DNA of 64,000 nt, taken from positions 1 through 64,000 of the forward strand of contig NZ_BAGK01000241.1 of the NCBI RefSeq assembly GCF_000308795.1. Reading direction: 5' to 3'. The notes under the pieces were generated by a model. It saw nothing but the letters and a program-made list of their open reading frames with translations. It made no database searches and had not been told where the DNA came from. The stretch's first letter is position 1. The number at the start of each line of letters is the position of its first letter. This DNA comes from Nocardia thailandica NBRC 100428 (GTDB lineage Bacteria; Actinomycetota; Actinomycetes; Mycobacteriales; Mycobacteriaceae). Positions 8,870 through 17,329 of the stretch are shown piece by piece. The translations under genes were made by a program, and so were the position numbers.

Positions 8870-9643
8870 GTGAGCGAAATCCTGAGCCCCGCCACTCTCG
8901 GCGCGAGCGACAATGTCCCGGGCAACAGCTACGCCTACTGCATCGACCTGACCTCGCCGTGGTTCATGCGCAAGGGCGCGATGATCGCCTACTACGGCCA
9001 GATGCAGTTCCAGGCGCTCACCCACGGCCTGCACGGCAACCTGCTGCACATGGTGTCGACCGCCTTCTCCGCGCCGCTGTTCGCCGGTGACTACGTCGTC
9101 GCCGATCCGAATGGGGGACACGGCAAGCTGCTGATCGGCGACCGCGGCTACGACATCAACTCCTTCGATCTCGACAACGGCAACCTGACCATCCGGGCGG
9201 CCAACCTGCTGGCCTTCGAGCCGGGTCTGGCGCTCAAGCAGTCGATCGTGCCCGGGTTCCTCACCCTGATCGGCACCGGCAAATTCCTGGCGTCGTCGAA
9301 CGGGCCGGTCATGTTCGCCGAGCCGCCGCTGCGGGTCGACCCGGAGGCGCTGGTCGGCTGGGCGGACTGCCCGTCGCCGAGCCACCACTACGACCAGGGC
9401 TGGATCGGCAACTTCCTGGCCGCGGGCGCGGCCCGGATGGGCGTGAACTCCGGGGAGGAGCGGCAGTTCGACTTCACCGGGGCGGGGACGGTGCTGATCC
9501 AGTCCTCGGAGAAGGTGATGAGCGATCTCGCCCTCGTCCGCACGATCGAGGGCCAGTTGCAGAGCGGGATGACCGTGGGCGGCCTCCAGCGCCTGCACGG
9601 GGTGATCACCCAGCAGCTCCAGGGGCAGCAGCACCACTACTGA
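8870..9643 (+). CDS. AIM24 family protein (third of three)
   Basis: A 257-residue protein, the most divergent of the three AIM24 genes. I chose GTG 8870, four bases after the previous stop, giving MSEILSPATLGASDNVPGNS; an upstream GTG at 8789 would run back into the previous gene. Visible patterns are LRVDPEALVGWADCPSPSHHYD and FDFTGAGTVLIQSSEK. The C-terminal 35 residues form a Gln-rich helical extension (GVITQQLQGQQHHY) that the other two lack. It is the last gene of the AIM24 trio; a mycolyltransferase gene follows after 112 bases. Confidence 0.78.
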   Translation: MSEILSPATLGASDNVPGNSYAYCIDLTSPWFMRKGAMIAYYGQMQFQALTHGLHGNLLHMVSTAFSAPLFAGDYVVADPNGGHGKLLIGDRGYDINSFDLDNGNLTIRAANLLAFEPGLALKQSIVPGFLTLIGTGKFLASSNGPVMFAEPPLRVDPEALVGWADCPSPSHHYDQGWIGNFLAAGAARMGVNSGEERQFDFTGAGTVLIQSSEKVMSDLALVRTIEGQLQSGMTVGGLQRLHGVITQQLQGQQHHY

Positions 9644-9755
9644 GATGTGAAAACCGATTGCCTCAAAAACCGGCGGCGGCGGTCGGCGGGCGGCTACCGT
9701 GGGGCAAGCCGAGTGAACGTGTCGGCGGTTCGGTTCGATCTCTAGGAGTGCACGC

Positions 9756-10805
9756 GTGCCGCGTCGCAGCATCCGGCGGGTCGCGGCGGCGCTGGTGTGC
9801 GCCGCGGCTTCGCTGACTCTCACCGCCCTCCCCGCCACCGCCGCCCCGGCGTCCGCGCCCGGGGTCACCGTGCCCGAGCTGCGGTCGCCCAACGGATCGT
9901 TCGTCGAACGCGTCGACGTGACCGACGACCGGCACCTGCGGCTCTACGTGTACTCCGCGTCCATGGGCGTCACCCTGCCCGTCGACGTACTGCGCCCGGC
10001 CGACACCTCCGCGCCCAAACCCGCCCTCTACCTGCTCAACGGGGCAGGCGGCGGCGTGGACAACGCCTCCTGGCAGCTGCGCACCGACGCCCTCGACTTC
10101 CTCGGCGACAAGGACGTCAACGTCGTGCAGATCATCGGCGGCGCCTGGACCTTCTACACCGACTGGATCGCCGACGACCCGGTCCTCGGCCGCAACAAGT
10201 GGCAGACCTACATCGCCGACGAACTGCCGCCGCTGGTCGACGCCGCGCTGGGCACCAACGGCGTCAACGCCATCGCCGGGCTGTCCATGTCCGGGGTGCC
10301 GGTGCTCAACCTCGCCATCGCCAAGCCGGGCCTGTTCCGCAGCGCGGCGGTCTATTCCGGGCTCACCCAGGTGAGCGACCCGCTCGGCCAGCAGGCGGTC
10401 AAGCTGACCGTGGAGCTCTACGGCGGCGGCTCGACCGAGAACATGTGGGGCCCGGAGGGCGGGCCGCTGTGGGTGGCCAACGACCCGGTCGTCAACGCCG
10501 AGAAGCTGCGCGGCACCAACCTGTTCATCTCCACCGGCACCGGCATCCCCGGCGCCTACGACGTGCCCGGCGGCAAGTTCCGGATGGAGAAGCCCGCCGA
10601 CACCCCGAAGACGGTCGCCCTCGGCGCCGCCATCGAGGGCGCGATCTTCCTGTCCGCGCACAACATGCAGGCCCGGCTGGACGCGCTGAAGATCCCGGCG
10701 ACCTTCGTCTACCGCGACACCGGAACCCACTCCTGGGGCTATTGGCAGGACGATCTCAAGTCGTCGTGGCCGGTCCTGGAGAAGGGCCTGTTCCCCGGGC
10801 GCTGA
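9756..10805 (+). CDS. Secreted mycolyltransferase (antigen 85 / corynomycolyltransferase family esterase)
   Basis: A 349-residue exported alpha/beta hydrolase. A Sec signal peptide (about 1-30, RR then a hydrophobic core, ending PATAAPA) is followed by a mature domain with PALYLLNGAGGG (oxyanion-hole region), AIAGLSMSGVPVL carrying the catalytic Ser (residue 177), and GTHSWGYWQDDL carrying the catalytic His, as in HSWEYW of antigen 85. These enzymes move mycolic acids from trehalose monomycolate to arabinogalactan or trehalose in the cell envelope. GTG 9756 follows CTAGGAG. Nocardia genomes carry many paralogues. Finding one inside a Ter gene island is unusual and may be accidental. It converges on the HAD gene, with the stop codons next to each other. 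Confidence 0.9.
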   Translation: MPRRSIRRVAAALVCAAASLTLTALPATAAPASAPGVTVPELRSPNGSFVERVDVTDDRHLRLYVYSASMGVTLPVDVLRPADTSAPKPALYLLNGAGGGVDNASWQLRTDALDFLGDKDVNVVQIIGGAWTFYTDWIADDPVLGRNKWQTYIADELPPLVDAALGTNGVNAIAGLSMSGVPVLNLAIAKPGLFRSAAVYSGLTQVSDPLGQQAVKLTVELYGGGSTENMWGPEGGPLWVANDPVVNAEKLRGTNLFISTGTGIPGAYDVPGGKFRMEKPADTPKTVALGAAIEGAIFLSAHNMQARLDALKIPATFVYRDTGTHSWGYWQDDLKSSWPVLEKGLFPGR

Positions 10806-11618
10806 TCAGGCGCAGGCCCGGTGGAACCAGTCCAGGATCTCCTCGCCCGCGAGGATGCCCTCGGCCGCGGTGACGGTCAGCCCCGGATGGGTGAAGCCGA
10901 GTTCCTCCAGCTCCCCGTGCCGGGGCCGGACCGCGGCGTCGGCGGCGCGCAGCATCGGGGCGTCGAGCGCGCCGTCACCGGCCGCGAACACCTTCGCCGT
11001 CGCGGCGATCTCCCCCGCGTCGCACAGGCGGCGCCGCACCTCGGCCACCGCCAGGCTCTTGCACACCGCGTCCGGCATCGTGTAGATCTTGCGGCCCTGC
11101 TGGGAGGCCGACCAGCCCCGCGGCCTGCACCAGGCGTCCCACGCGGCGAGGAAACCCGGCGGCACCGCCTCGGGGCGCACGACGAGATAGCAGAAAAGCT
11201 CGTCGGCCTCGCGGTACTTGCTCACCCAGGAGTCGTCGATCCGGTCGCGCAGCTCGGCGCCCACCCGGGCCAGCGTCGCCCCGCCCGCCCGGACGCTGTC
11301 GTCGACGCCCTTGCGCCACACCGTGTCCGGCTCGCCGTCGACGAGGATGTTGCCGCCGTTGCTGGTGATGGCGTACCGCCACGGCGCGCCGGGCAGCCGG
11401 ATGCGCCGGAACTGCTCGATCGTGCGGGTGGTGGTCGGCACCAGCGCCGCAAGCCCGGCCAGCTCGGTCATCCGCCGCACCGCGCCGGTCGTCATGTACG
11501 ACAGCGGCTCGCCCTCGTAGTGCTCCACGCACACCGTCTCGAGCGGCCCGTCGGCGCGCATCGCGTTGCGGGAGTAGATCATCGTCCGATCGAGGTCGGT
11601 GGCGACGACGGCCCTCAC
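10806..11618 (-). CDS. HAD-superfamily hydrolase of the Ter biosynthetic module
   Basis: A 270-residue HAD phosphatase. Motif I is VATDLDRTMIYS (Asp 8 and Asp 10), a Thr/Arg-rich TTTRTIEQF follows, and the C-terminal FAAGDGALDAPML supplies the acidic motif IV. Start GTG 11618 overlaps the upstream stop (GTGA), so the two genes are translationally coupled; a longer frame from 11648 would run inside the previous gene. HAD enzymes of this kind accompany the PRTase/StiP/PELOTA and CitE-like genes in Ter islands. Comparative genomics has proposed that this set makes a nucleoside-like metabolite. The HAD would then remove a phosphate from that product, which is inference. Confidence 0.85.
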   Translation of the reverse strand: MRAVVATDLDRTMIYSRNAMRADGPLETVCVEHYEGEPLSYMTTGAVRRMTELAGLAALVPTTTRTIEQFRRIRLPGAPWRYAITSNGGNILVDGEPDTVWRKGVDDSVRAGGATLARVGAELRDRIDDSWVSKYREADELFCYLVVRPEAVPPGFLAAWDAWCRPRGWSASQQGRKIYTMPDAVCKSLAVAEVRRRLCDAGEIAATAKVFAAGDGALDAPMLRAADAAVRPRHGELEELGFTHPGLTVTAAEGILAGEEILDWFHRACA

Positions 11619-14035
11619 TGGTCGATCTCCTTGATCAGGCCCATGCACGAGTAGGCCAGGTCCGGCACGACCTCGACCGGCACGCCGCGCGCCCGCGCGA
11701 GCAGCCGGATGTGCGCGTGCTCAGGGGCGTCGGCCTCCCGCACGAGGACCCGCCACGGCACCCGCCGCAGCAGGACGCGGGTCGTCTCGCCGACCCCGGG
11801 CTTGACGAAATTCACGCTCGCGACGCCGTATTCGGCGCGCACCTTCTCCACCGAGGCCCAGCCCGCCCAGGTCGGCGTCCGGTCGCTCGCCTCGATCCCG
11901 GCCACCGCCGCCGCGACCCGGTCCCGAACGGTCCCGAACGCGGCGGTCACCGTGTCGAGCAGGTGGTTCGAGACGTCGTCGGCGGCCAGCTCGCGATAGA
12001 ACTTGGCGCCGTGGAACTCGCCGGGACCGATGAGGGTGTCGTTGAGCACGGTGCGCGACACGAGGCCCGACACCGTCGAGTTCAGGCAGGCCGAGGCGAT
12101 CAGGAAGTCGTCGCGGGTGCCGTAGGTGCGCACGCACTGACCGGGATCGGCGAGGACGACCAGTTCGTCGTCGAAGCGCGCGCCTCCCGCCGCGTGGTAG
12201 GCGTCGAGCGCCTCGGTGAGCTCGCGGGTGATCGCGCCCTTGCCGGTCCAGCCGTCGACGAAGACGATCGAGGACGGATCGTGGTGGTGCGCCAGGTAAT
12301 CCAGCGCGACCGCGTCGATCCCCCGATCCCGCACGATGGACACCGCGTAGTGCGGCGCCTCGAGGCCGCGCGCGTAGCGCAACCATCGCCGCATGAGCAC
12401 CCCGACCGGCGTGCCCGCCCTGGCCAGCGACACCAGCACGACATCGTCGCCGCGCTGCGCGACCACCAGTTCGGCGACGGTGGCCACGGCGAGGGCCAGC
12501 CGCTCGGCCGACGCGGTGAGGACCTCGTCGAACAGCTCGCGGTAGGCGGCGTCGGGCTGGAACTCGACGGGCAGCGATTCGGCGTAGTGCGCGACGCCGG
12601 CCTGGATGCGCCGTTCCCGTTCGGCGACATCGGCTTCCAGGTCGACCTCGGACAGGTCCTGGAGCAGCCAGGCGACCTCGTCGGGAGCGTAGGAACCGAA
12701 GTCCGGCCCGCGCAACGGTTCCGGGAACGACCGGGCCGTTCCGCCTGCGGACGGCGTCCGGCGGTCGCGCAGCGCGCGCGGATCCGCGCCGGGCAGCACC
12801 GCGACCAGGACGTCCTCCCCCGCCGCGGTCAGCACGTCGACCAGGCCGCCGGGGGCGTGCAGCAGCTCGGTGTCGGCGGGTTCGTCGACCACGAGGACGA
12901 GCACGGCGTCGTCCTCCGCCTCGGGCCAGCGCGCGTTGTACAGGTAGCGCGGCGCCTGCTCGCCGGGTTCCGGTGCGGTGAAACGGAATCCGCGGCGCAG
13001 CGGGTAACCCGGCCGGTCGAGGACGTAGGCCGGGGATCGGGTGGTGGTCTGGAACCGGGTCGGCGTACCGCCGTCGGCCAGCGCACCCGCCAGCCGCAGC
13101 GGCAGGTACATGAGCTCCTCGTGACCGAGCACGATCACCGGCCTGCCCGCGAAGTCCGCGGCCAGCCGCGCCCGCAGGACCGCGGCGGCCTCGGTCAGCG
13201 CCGCCTCGAAGGCGGCCACGTCCGAGGACAGGATCCCGTGGCGTCCGCCCTCGGGGACCGTCGCGGGCCAGGGCAGCGCCACGCGCGCGTGCGCCCCGGT
13301 CGCGCACCCGACCGGATTGAGGGCCGGGGCGGGCAGGCCGGCCACCGCGCCGACCAGGTCCTCGGGCAGCTGGGTGCGGCCGGTGGCCAGGCACACGGTG
13401 TCGATGCGCGCCCCCAGTTCGGCGGCGGCCGCGTCGAAGCGCGCCCGGTCGGCGGCGGTCCGCATGTCGACCAGCGAGGCGAGCACGTAGTGGGCGCGCG
13501 GGGCGAACGCGTGCAGGGCACGTACCGCGTCGAGGGCGGTGTCCCCGGTGGAGATCTCGTCGTCGACCAGCACCAGCGGCAGGTCGTTGACGAAGATGTC
13601 GGCGGGCGCGGGCTGGAGCAGGTGCGAGGTGGCATGCGAATGCCCCTCCTCGAACCCGGTCAACGTGGTCGCGGTCGGCACCGCGCGCCGGGTCGAGTGC
13701 AGGTAGCAGCCCGCGCCGATGCGCGCGGCCACGGTGTGCCCCAACCCCGTCGCGGTCTCGGCGAACCCGAGGACGACCGGCTCGCGCGCGCCCAGCTTCT
13801 CGCGGACCAGGTCGCCGAGCCGGTTGCCCGCGTCGAGCACGACGCGGGGATCCGTCGGCAGGTGCTTGCCGAGCACGGTCGAGACCAGCAGGTGCGCGCG
13901 GCGCGGATTGTTGTGCCGCAGGCCGGGTTCCAGCAGGTCGGCCACCGACTGCCCGCCGGCGAAGGACTCGCCGTGATGCAGGGTGAGGCCGAGATGCGCG
14001 GTGGCCCAGGGGGTCGCGGTGTCCGGCGCGGTCAT
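11615..14035 (-). CDS. Fusion protein: PRTase_2 - TRSP - StiP - PELOTA RNA-binding
   Basis: An 806-residue protein fusing domains that are often two proteins. Residues about 20-230 are a phosphoribosyltransferase with the PRPP loop VLVDDEISTGDT (155-166). Residues about 265-400 form a TRSP domain named for its TTRSPAY motif. Residues about 440-700 are StiP-like (called a cysteine protease in databases), with VFVDGWTGKGAI resembling another PRPP loop and the conserved Cys in SACLNSTVSG. Residues about 720-806 are a PELOTA-type RNA-binding domain ending DLAYSCMGLIKEIDQ. The set belongs to the predicted Ter biosynthetic module. The start overlaps the CitE-like stop (ATGA) and the stop overlaps the HAD start, making a tightly coupled three-gene unit. 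Confidence 0.85.
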   Translation of the reverse strand: MTAPDTATPWATAHLGLTLHHGESFAGGQSVADLLEPGLRHNNPRRAHLLVSTVLGKHLPTDPRVVLDAGNRLGDLVREKLGAREPVVLGFAETATGLGHTVAARIGAGCYLHSTRRAVPTATTLTGFEEGHSHATSHLLQPAPADIFVNDLPLVLVDDEISTGDTALDAVRALHAFAPRAHYVLASLVDMRTAADRARFDAAAAELGARIDTVCLATGRTQLPEDLVGAVAGLPAPALNPVGCATGAHARVALPWPATVPEGGRHGILSSDVAAFEAALTEAAAVLRARLAADFAGRPVIVLGHEELMYLPLRLAGALADGGTPTRFQTTTRSPAYVLDRPGYPLRRGFRFTAPEPGEQAPRYLYNARWPEAEDDAVLVLVVDEPADTELLHAPGGLVDVLTAAGEDVLVAVLPGADPRALRDRRTPSAGGTARSFPEPLRGPDFGSYAPDEVAWLLQDLSEVDLEADVAERERRIQAGVAHYAESLPVEFQPDAAYRELFDEVLTASAERLALAVATVAELVVAQRGDDVVLVSLARAGTPVGVLMRRWLRYARGLEAPHYAVSIVRDRGIDAVALDYLAHHHDPSSIVFVDGWTGKGAITRELTEALDAYHAAGGARFDDELVVLADPGQCVRTYGTRDDFLIASACLNSTVSGLVSRTVLNDTLIGPGEFHGAKFYRELAADDVSNHLLDTVTAAFGTVRDRVAAAVAGIEASDRTPTWAGWASVEKVRAEYGVASVNFVKPGVGETTRVLLRRVPWRVLVREADAPEHAHIRLLARARGVPVEVVPDLAYSCMGLIKEIDQ

Positions 14036-15243
14036 CCGTGCACCGAGGCCGTGAGCAGATCCACGAAAGACACTCCCTTACCCGCGACCCCGAACGCGCG
14101 GGCCCGCAGCAGTGTCTGCCGGGCCCAGCTGCGGTGCGGGCGCATCTCGTTCATCTTGTTGCGGTACTCCGAGGCGGCCACGCCGCCGGTGTCGGCGCCC
14201 ATGATGTCCTGGGCGTCGGCGTACTCCTCGTGCGTCACCACCGACAGCGCGTGCACCGCCGCCACGTGCGAGGGATGGATGACGGTCTTGCCCTGGATGC
14301 CGTTGGCCCGGTCCAGGCTGATCTCGCGCAGCAGCCCGTCCAGGTCCCGGCTGACCAGGTACTGCCGGAACTTCACCGCGTCGGACTCCTCGAACGGCGC
14401 GGTGCGCAGCAGCGGGCGGAACATCCGCTCGTGGTCGGCGAAGTACTCCCACACCGGCCCGGTGATCACGAAACCGGTGCCGTCGGCACGGCCCAGGTAG
14501 TTGACGATGTCGGCGATGACGTCCGCGACCACCCGTACGTCGTAGATGGTGAGGTCGCGGTCGCGGCGGATGCCGAAGGTCGAGCACATGTCCGTCGCGC
14601 CGATCCGGACCGCGAGCACGCGGTCCCGGTGCTCGGCGAGCAGTTCGGCGATGCGGGCGAGCTGGAAGTCGCGGGACTGACGGTGCACCAGGCTCGGCGA
14701 CTCCAGCACCGGCATCCCGTACACCGGCCTGCCGAGCCGCTCCCACGCCCGCTCGAGCGCCGCCAGGTAGCCGGGGCCGGTGGCCGCGTCGAACTTCGGG
14801 AAGACGAAGCCGGTCAGCAGGTCGGCGCCCGCGCCGAGCCGGTCGACGATCTCGGGCACCGTCTGCGCGTCACGCACCCGCACGAACAGCATCGGCTTGG
14901 GATCGCGGCGCCGCGCCAGGAGGTCGAGCGTCTCGACGGTGTGCTGCTTGGCGGCCTCGACCTGATGGTCGGCGACCGCGTCCTCGAGATCGATGACCAT
15001 CGAGCACACGCCCTGCGCCGCCCGGCGGCAGATGGTCTCGACCAGGTCGGGCCGGGTCGCCGGGGCGTACAGGGTGGCGCCGAGCGCGGTGGCCAGCAGG
15101 TCACGATCCTCGGTGCCCTCGATGGGCTCCGGCTCCCGTAGGAACAGCTCACGCGCCCGCGGGCCCTGCAGCTGCCGGAAGTGCCGCAGCGGGGTGCGCT
15201 TGTGCAGGCACACCTCCGGGGCGGCGGCGTAACCCGCGGTCAT
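14032..15243 (-). CDS. HpcH/HpaI aldolase / citrate-lyase-like protein of the Ter module
   Basis: A 403-residue TIM-barrel C-C lyase relative. SMVIDLEDAVADHQ (about 81-94) supplies the acidic metal ligands, MLFVRVRD the Arg-containing strand, and FGIRRDRDLTIYDVRVVADV follows. It ends with the GKTVIHPSHVAAVHAL segment typical of CitE-like proteins. The start at 15243 (MTAGYAAAPEVCLHKR) follows GGAG/GAAGAG; upstream codons in frame look non-coding. It is probably the first gene of the coupled lyase - PRTase/StiP/PELOTA - HAD unit. The substrate is unknown. In the Ter pathway hypothesis it acts on a carbon skeleton joined to the ribosyl product. Confidence 0.85.
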   Translation of the reverse strand: MTAGYAAAPEVCLHKRTPLRHFRQLQGPRARELFLREPEPIEGTEDRDLLATALGATLYAPATRPDLVETICRRAAQGVCSMVIDLEDAVADHQVEAAKQHTVETLDLLARRRDPKPMLFVRVRDAQTVPEIVDRLGAGADLLTGFVFPKFDAATGPGYLAALERAWERLGRPVYGMPVLESPSLVHRQSRDFQLARIAELLAEHRDRVLAVRIGATDMCSTFGIRRDRDLTIYDVRVVADVIADIVNYLGRADGTGFVITGPVWEYFADHERMFRPLLRTAPFEESDAVKFRQYLVSRDLDGLLREISLDRANGIQGKTVIHPSHVAAVHALSVVTHEEYADAQDIMGADTGGVAASEYRNKMNEMRPHRSWARQTLLRARAFGVAGKGVSFVDLLTASVHG

Positions 15244-15266
15244 CTCTTCATCTCCGTCGCAATGTC

Positions 15267-16472
15267 CTAACCTGCGTGTTTTCTCATCCGGTCGACCACC
15301 CCGGCAATGAACTCCGCGACCGTACCCAGTTCGGTCACATATGCCCAATAGTCCGGGTGACGACCCGTCAGTCCCGCCGTGATGCGGTCGATCCGCTCCA
15401 CCTGGGCATCGAGGACCGAACCCCATTCACCGGCGAGGCCGCGCCCGACCGCCAGCATCTGCGCGTCCCGCAGGCGGAATCGCACCGCGCGCGCCTGCTC
15501 CTCCGGATCGGCCCGCACCTCGCGCAGCAGGGTCAGCCGCCGGGTCACGGCGTCGACCAGCTGCTCGGCCTCGGCGAGGTGCTCGCGCGCGCTCGCGGTC
15601 AGCTCGAGGGCGGTTTCCGGGTCGTGTGCTGCGGCTTTCTCCCGCGCACCGGCCAGGGCGGCGTCGGCGGCATCGATACCACGGGCGCTCTCGCGTTCAT
15701 TGTTGGTCAGATCCGCCGAACTCGCAGCGTTGAACTCGCGCAGCAGCGCCGAGTACGCCGGAGCCAACCCCTCGGCCCTGGTACGGACCGCCGCGAGCCG
15801 GGTGGTCACCGAAGCGATCGCGTTGCGTGCCGCACTCTCCCGAGAAGGGGCCTGCGCCAACGCATCCGACAGCCTCGCGGTCGCCTGCTCGACCCGGTTC
15901 GCGGCGCTCCGCGCGGCGCCGACCGCCCCCGCCGGATCGGCCGCGGCCAGTGTGATCATTTCCTCATCGAGCGCCGCCGCCGCGGCCCGCACCGACGGAT
16001 ACTCCGCGAACCCCGACGCCGCGACCGCCGCGCGCACCCGCTCGGCCTCGCCCCGCACGTGCGCCACCAGCTGCGGCGTCGCCGCCAGCAGCGAACGGGC
16101 CTGCCCGAGCGCGCCCTCGTGCGCCCGATAGAACTCGTCGACACCGCGCGCCGCCTCGCTCAGCTGCTGCCCCACCGCCTGGGCGCGGGCCGGGCCGTCG
16201 GGGATCCGGGTACCGTCCCGTTCGGCCGCGTCGAGCCGCTCGGTGAATTCCAGATAGGCGCCCGCGGCCGCGTAACAGCGGGTCCGCACCGGCTCCCAGG
16301 CCCGCCCCAGCCCCCGCTCGGGGAACACCTGATCGGCCGCGACCACCCCCGCCTCGGCCGCGCTCTGACGCCGGTCCATGTCGAGAAACGCGGCCGCGGT
16401 CGCCGACCGGGCGTCGGCGATCCACTCCTCCTGTCCCGACGAACGGAACCAGCGGCGCCTGGAGCCTGTCAC
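15267..16472 (-). CDS. Ter-associated coiled-coil protein
   Basis: A 401-residue, mostly helical, Ala/Arg/Glu-rich protein with no membrane segment. Heptad-like stretches run through about 120-330 (for example AAALDEEMITLAAADPAG and SAREHLAEAEQLVDAVTRR). GTG 16472 is preceded by AAAGGA at good spacing. It lies 23 bases upstream of the CitE-like gene on the same strand, so it likely leads that operon, and it diverges from terD. Long coiled-coil proteins are regular partners in actinobacterial Ter islands and may act as scaffolds, but no enzymatic domain is visible. Confidence 0.7.
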   Translation of the reverse strand: MTGSRRRWFRSSGQEEWIADARSATAAAFLDMDRRQSAAEAGVVAADQVFPERGLGRAWEPVRTRCYAAAGAYLEFTERLDAAERDGTRIPDGPARAQAVGQQLSEAARGVDEFYRAHEGALGQARSLLAATPQLVAHVRGEAERVRAAVAASGFAEYPSVRAAAAALDEEMITLAAADPAGAVGAARSAANRVEQATARLSDALAQAPSRESAARNAIASVTTRLAAVRTRAEGLAPAYSALLREFNAASSADLTNNERESARGIDAADAALAGAREKAAAHDPETALELTASAREHLAEAEQLVDAVTRRLTLLREVRADPEEQARAVRFRLRDAQMLAVGRGLAGEWGSVLDAQVERIDRITAGLTGRHPDYWAYVTELGTVAEFIAGVVDRMRKHAG

Positions 16473-16678
16473 GCGTCATCCTTTCCGCCGTGCCGACGGC
16501 GGTCCCTCCCGCGCCGCCGCGGCCTCTCCGTGCCGATGGTAGGAGATTCGCGGTGATCAGCGGGGGTTGCACCGGGACCGTGACCAACTTCGCCGAAACC
16601 TATTACTGTCGTACCCGTACCCGGCGATTCGGACATGCTGGGAACCGACACACCGAACCGATCGAAAGGGATCCCCGC

Positions 16679-17254
16679 ATGGGTGTCAGTCTGTCCAAGG
16701 GCGGCAACGTCTCGCTCACCAAGGCCGCTCCGAACCTCACGGCGGTCGCCGTCGGCCTCGGCTGGGATGTGCGCACCACCACCGGCACCGACTTCGACCT
16801 CGACGCGAGCGCGATCGCCACCGGCGCCGACAAGAAGGTCGTGTCCGACAAGCACTTCGTGTTCTTCAACAACCTGAAGTCCCCCGAGGGCTCGATCGAG
16901 CACGCCGGCGACAACACCACCGGCGAGGGCGAAGGCGACGACGAGGTCATCAACGTCGACCTGGCCAACACCCCGCCCACCATCGAGTCCATCTTCTTCC
17001 CGGTCTCGATCTACGACGCCGACTCGCGCGCACAGTCGTTCGGCCAGGTCCGCAACGCCTACATCCGCGTCGTCGACCGCAGCAACGGCGAGGAACTGGC
17101 CCGCTACGACCTCTCCGAGGACGCCTCGACCGAGACCGCCATGGTCTTCGGCGAGCTCTACCGCAACGGCGCCGAGTGGAAGTTCCGCGCCATCGGCCAG
17201 GGCTACGCCTCCGGCCTGGCGGGCATCGCCCGCGACTACGGCGTCAACGTCTAG
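16679..17254 (+). CDS. terD: Single-domain TerD tellurium/stress-resistance protein
   Basis: A 191-residue TerD of standard length. Both acidic Ca2+-binding clusters are intact: TDFDLDAS (about 37-44) and GDNTTGEGEGDDE (77-89). It ends with the usual GELYRNGAEWKFRAIGQGYASG segment. ATG 16679 follows GAAAGGG; the frame is open further upstream but that part is not TerD-like. It is the only single-domain TerD in the island and is the best candidate for a conventional TerD role. It diverges from the coiled-coil gene and is followed, after a strong hairpin, by the TerC/DUF475 gene. Confidence 0.95.
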   Translation: MGVSLSKGGNVSLTKAAPNLTAVAVGLGWDVRTTTGTDFDLDASAIATGADKKVVSDKHFVFFNNLKSPEGSIEHAGDNTTGEGEGDDEVINVDLANTPPTIESIFFPVSIYDADSRAQSFGQVRNAYIRVVDRSNGEELARYDLSEDASTETAMVFGELYRNGAEWKFRAIGQGYASGLAGIARDYGVNV

Positions 17255-17274
17255 CCGACAACGGCATCACCGAC

Positions 17275-17299
17275 AGGGGGCTCGTCTGACGAGCCCCCT
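17275..17299 (+). terminator. Perfect 12-bp hairpin between terD and terC
   Basis: AGGGGGCTCGTC at 17275-17286 pairs perfectly with 17288-17299 around a single T. The U-tract that follows is poor (CTTGG), so it may attenuate rather than stop transcription from terD into the TerC gene 30 bases downstream. Confidence 0.6.
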
Positions 17300-17329
17300 C
17301 TTGGTGCGATAACAGAAAGGTCCACCCGC

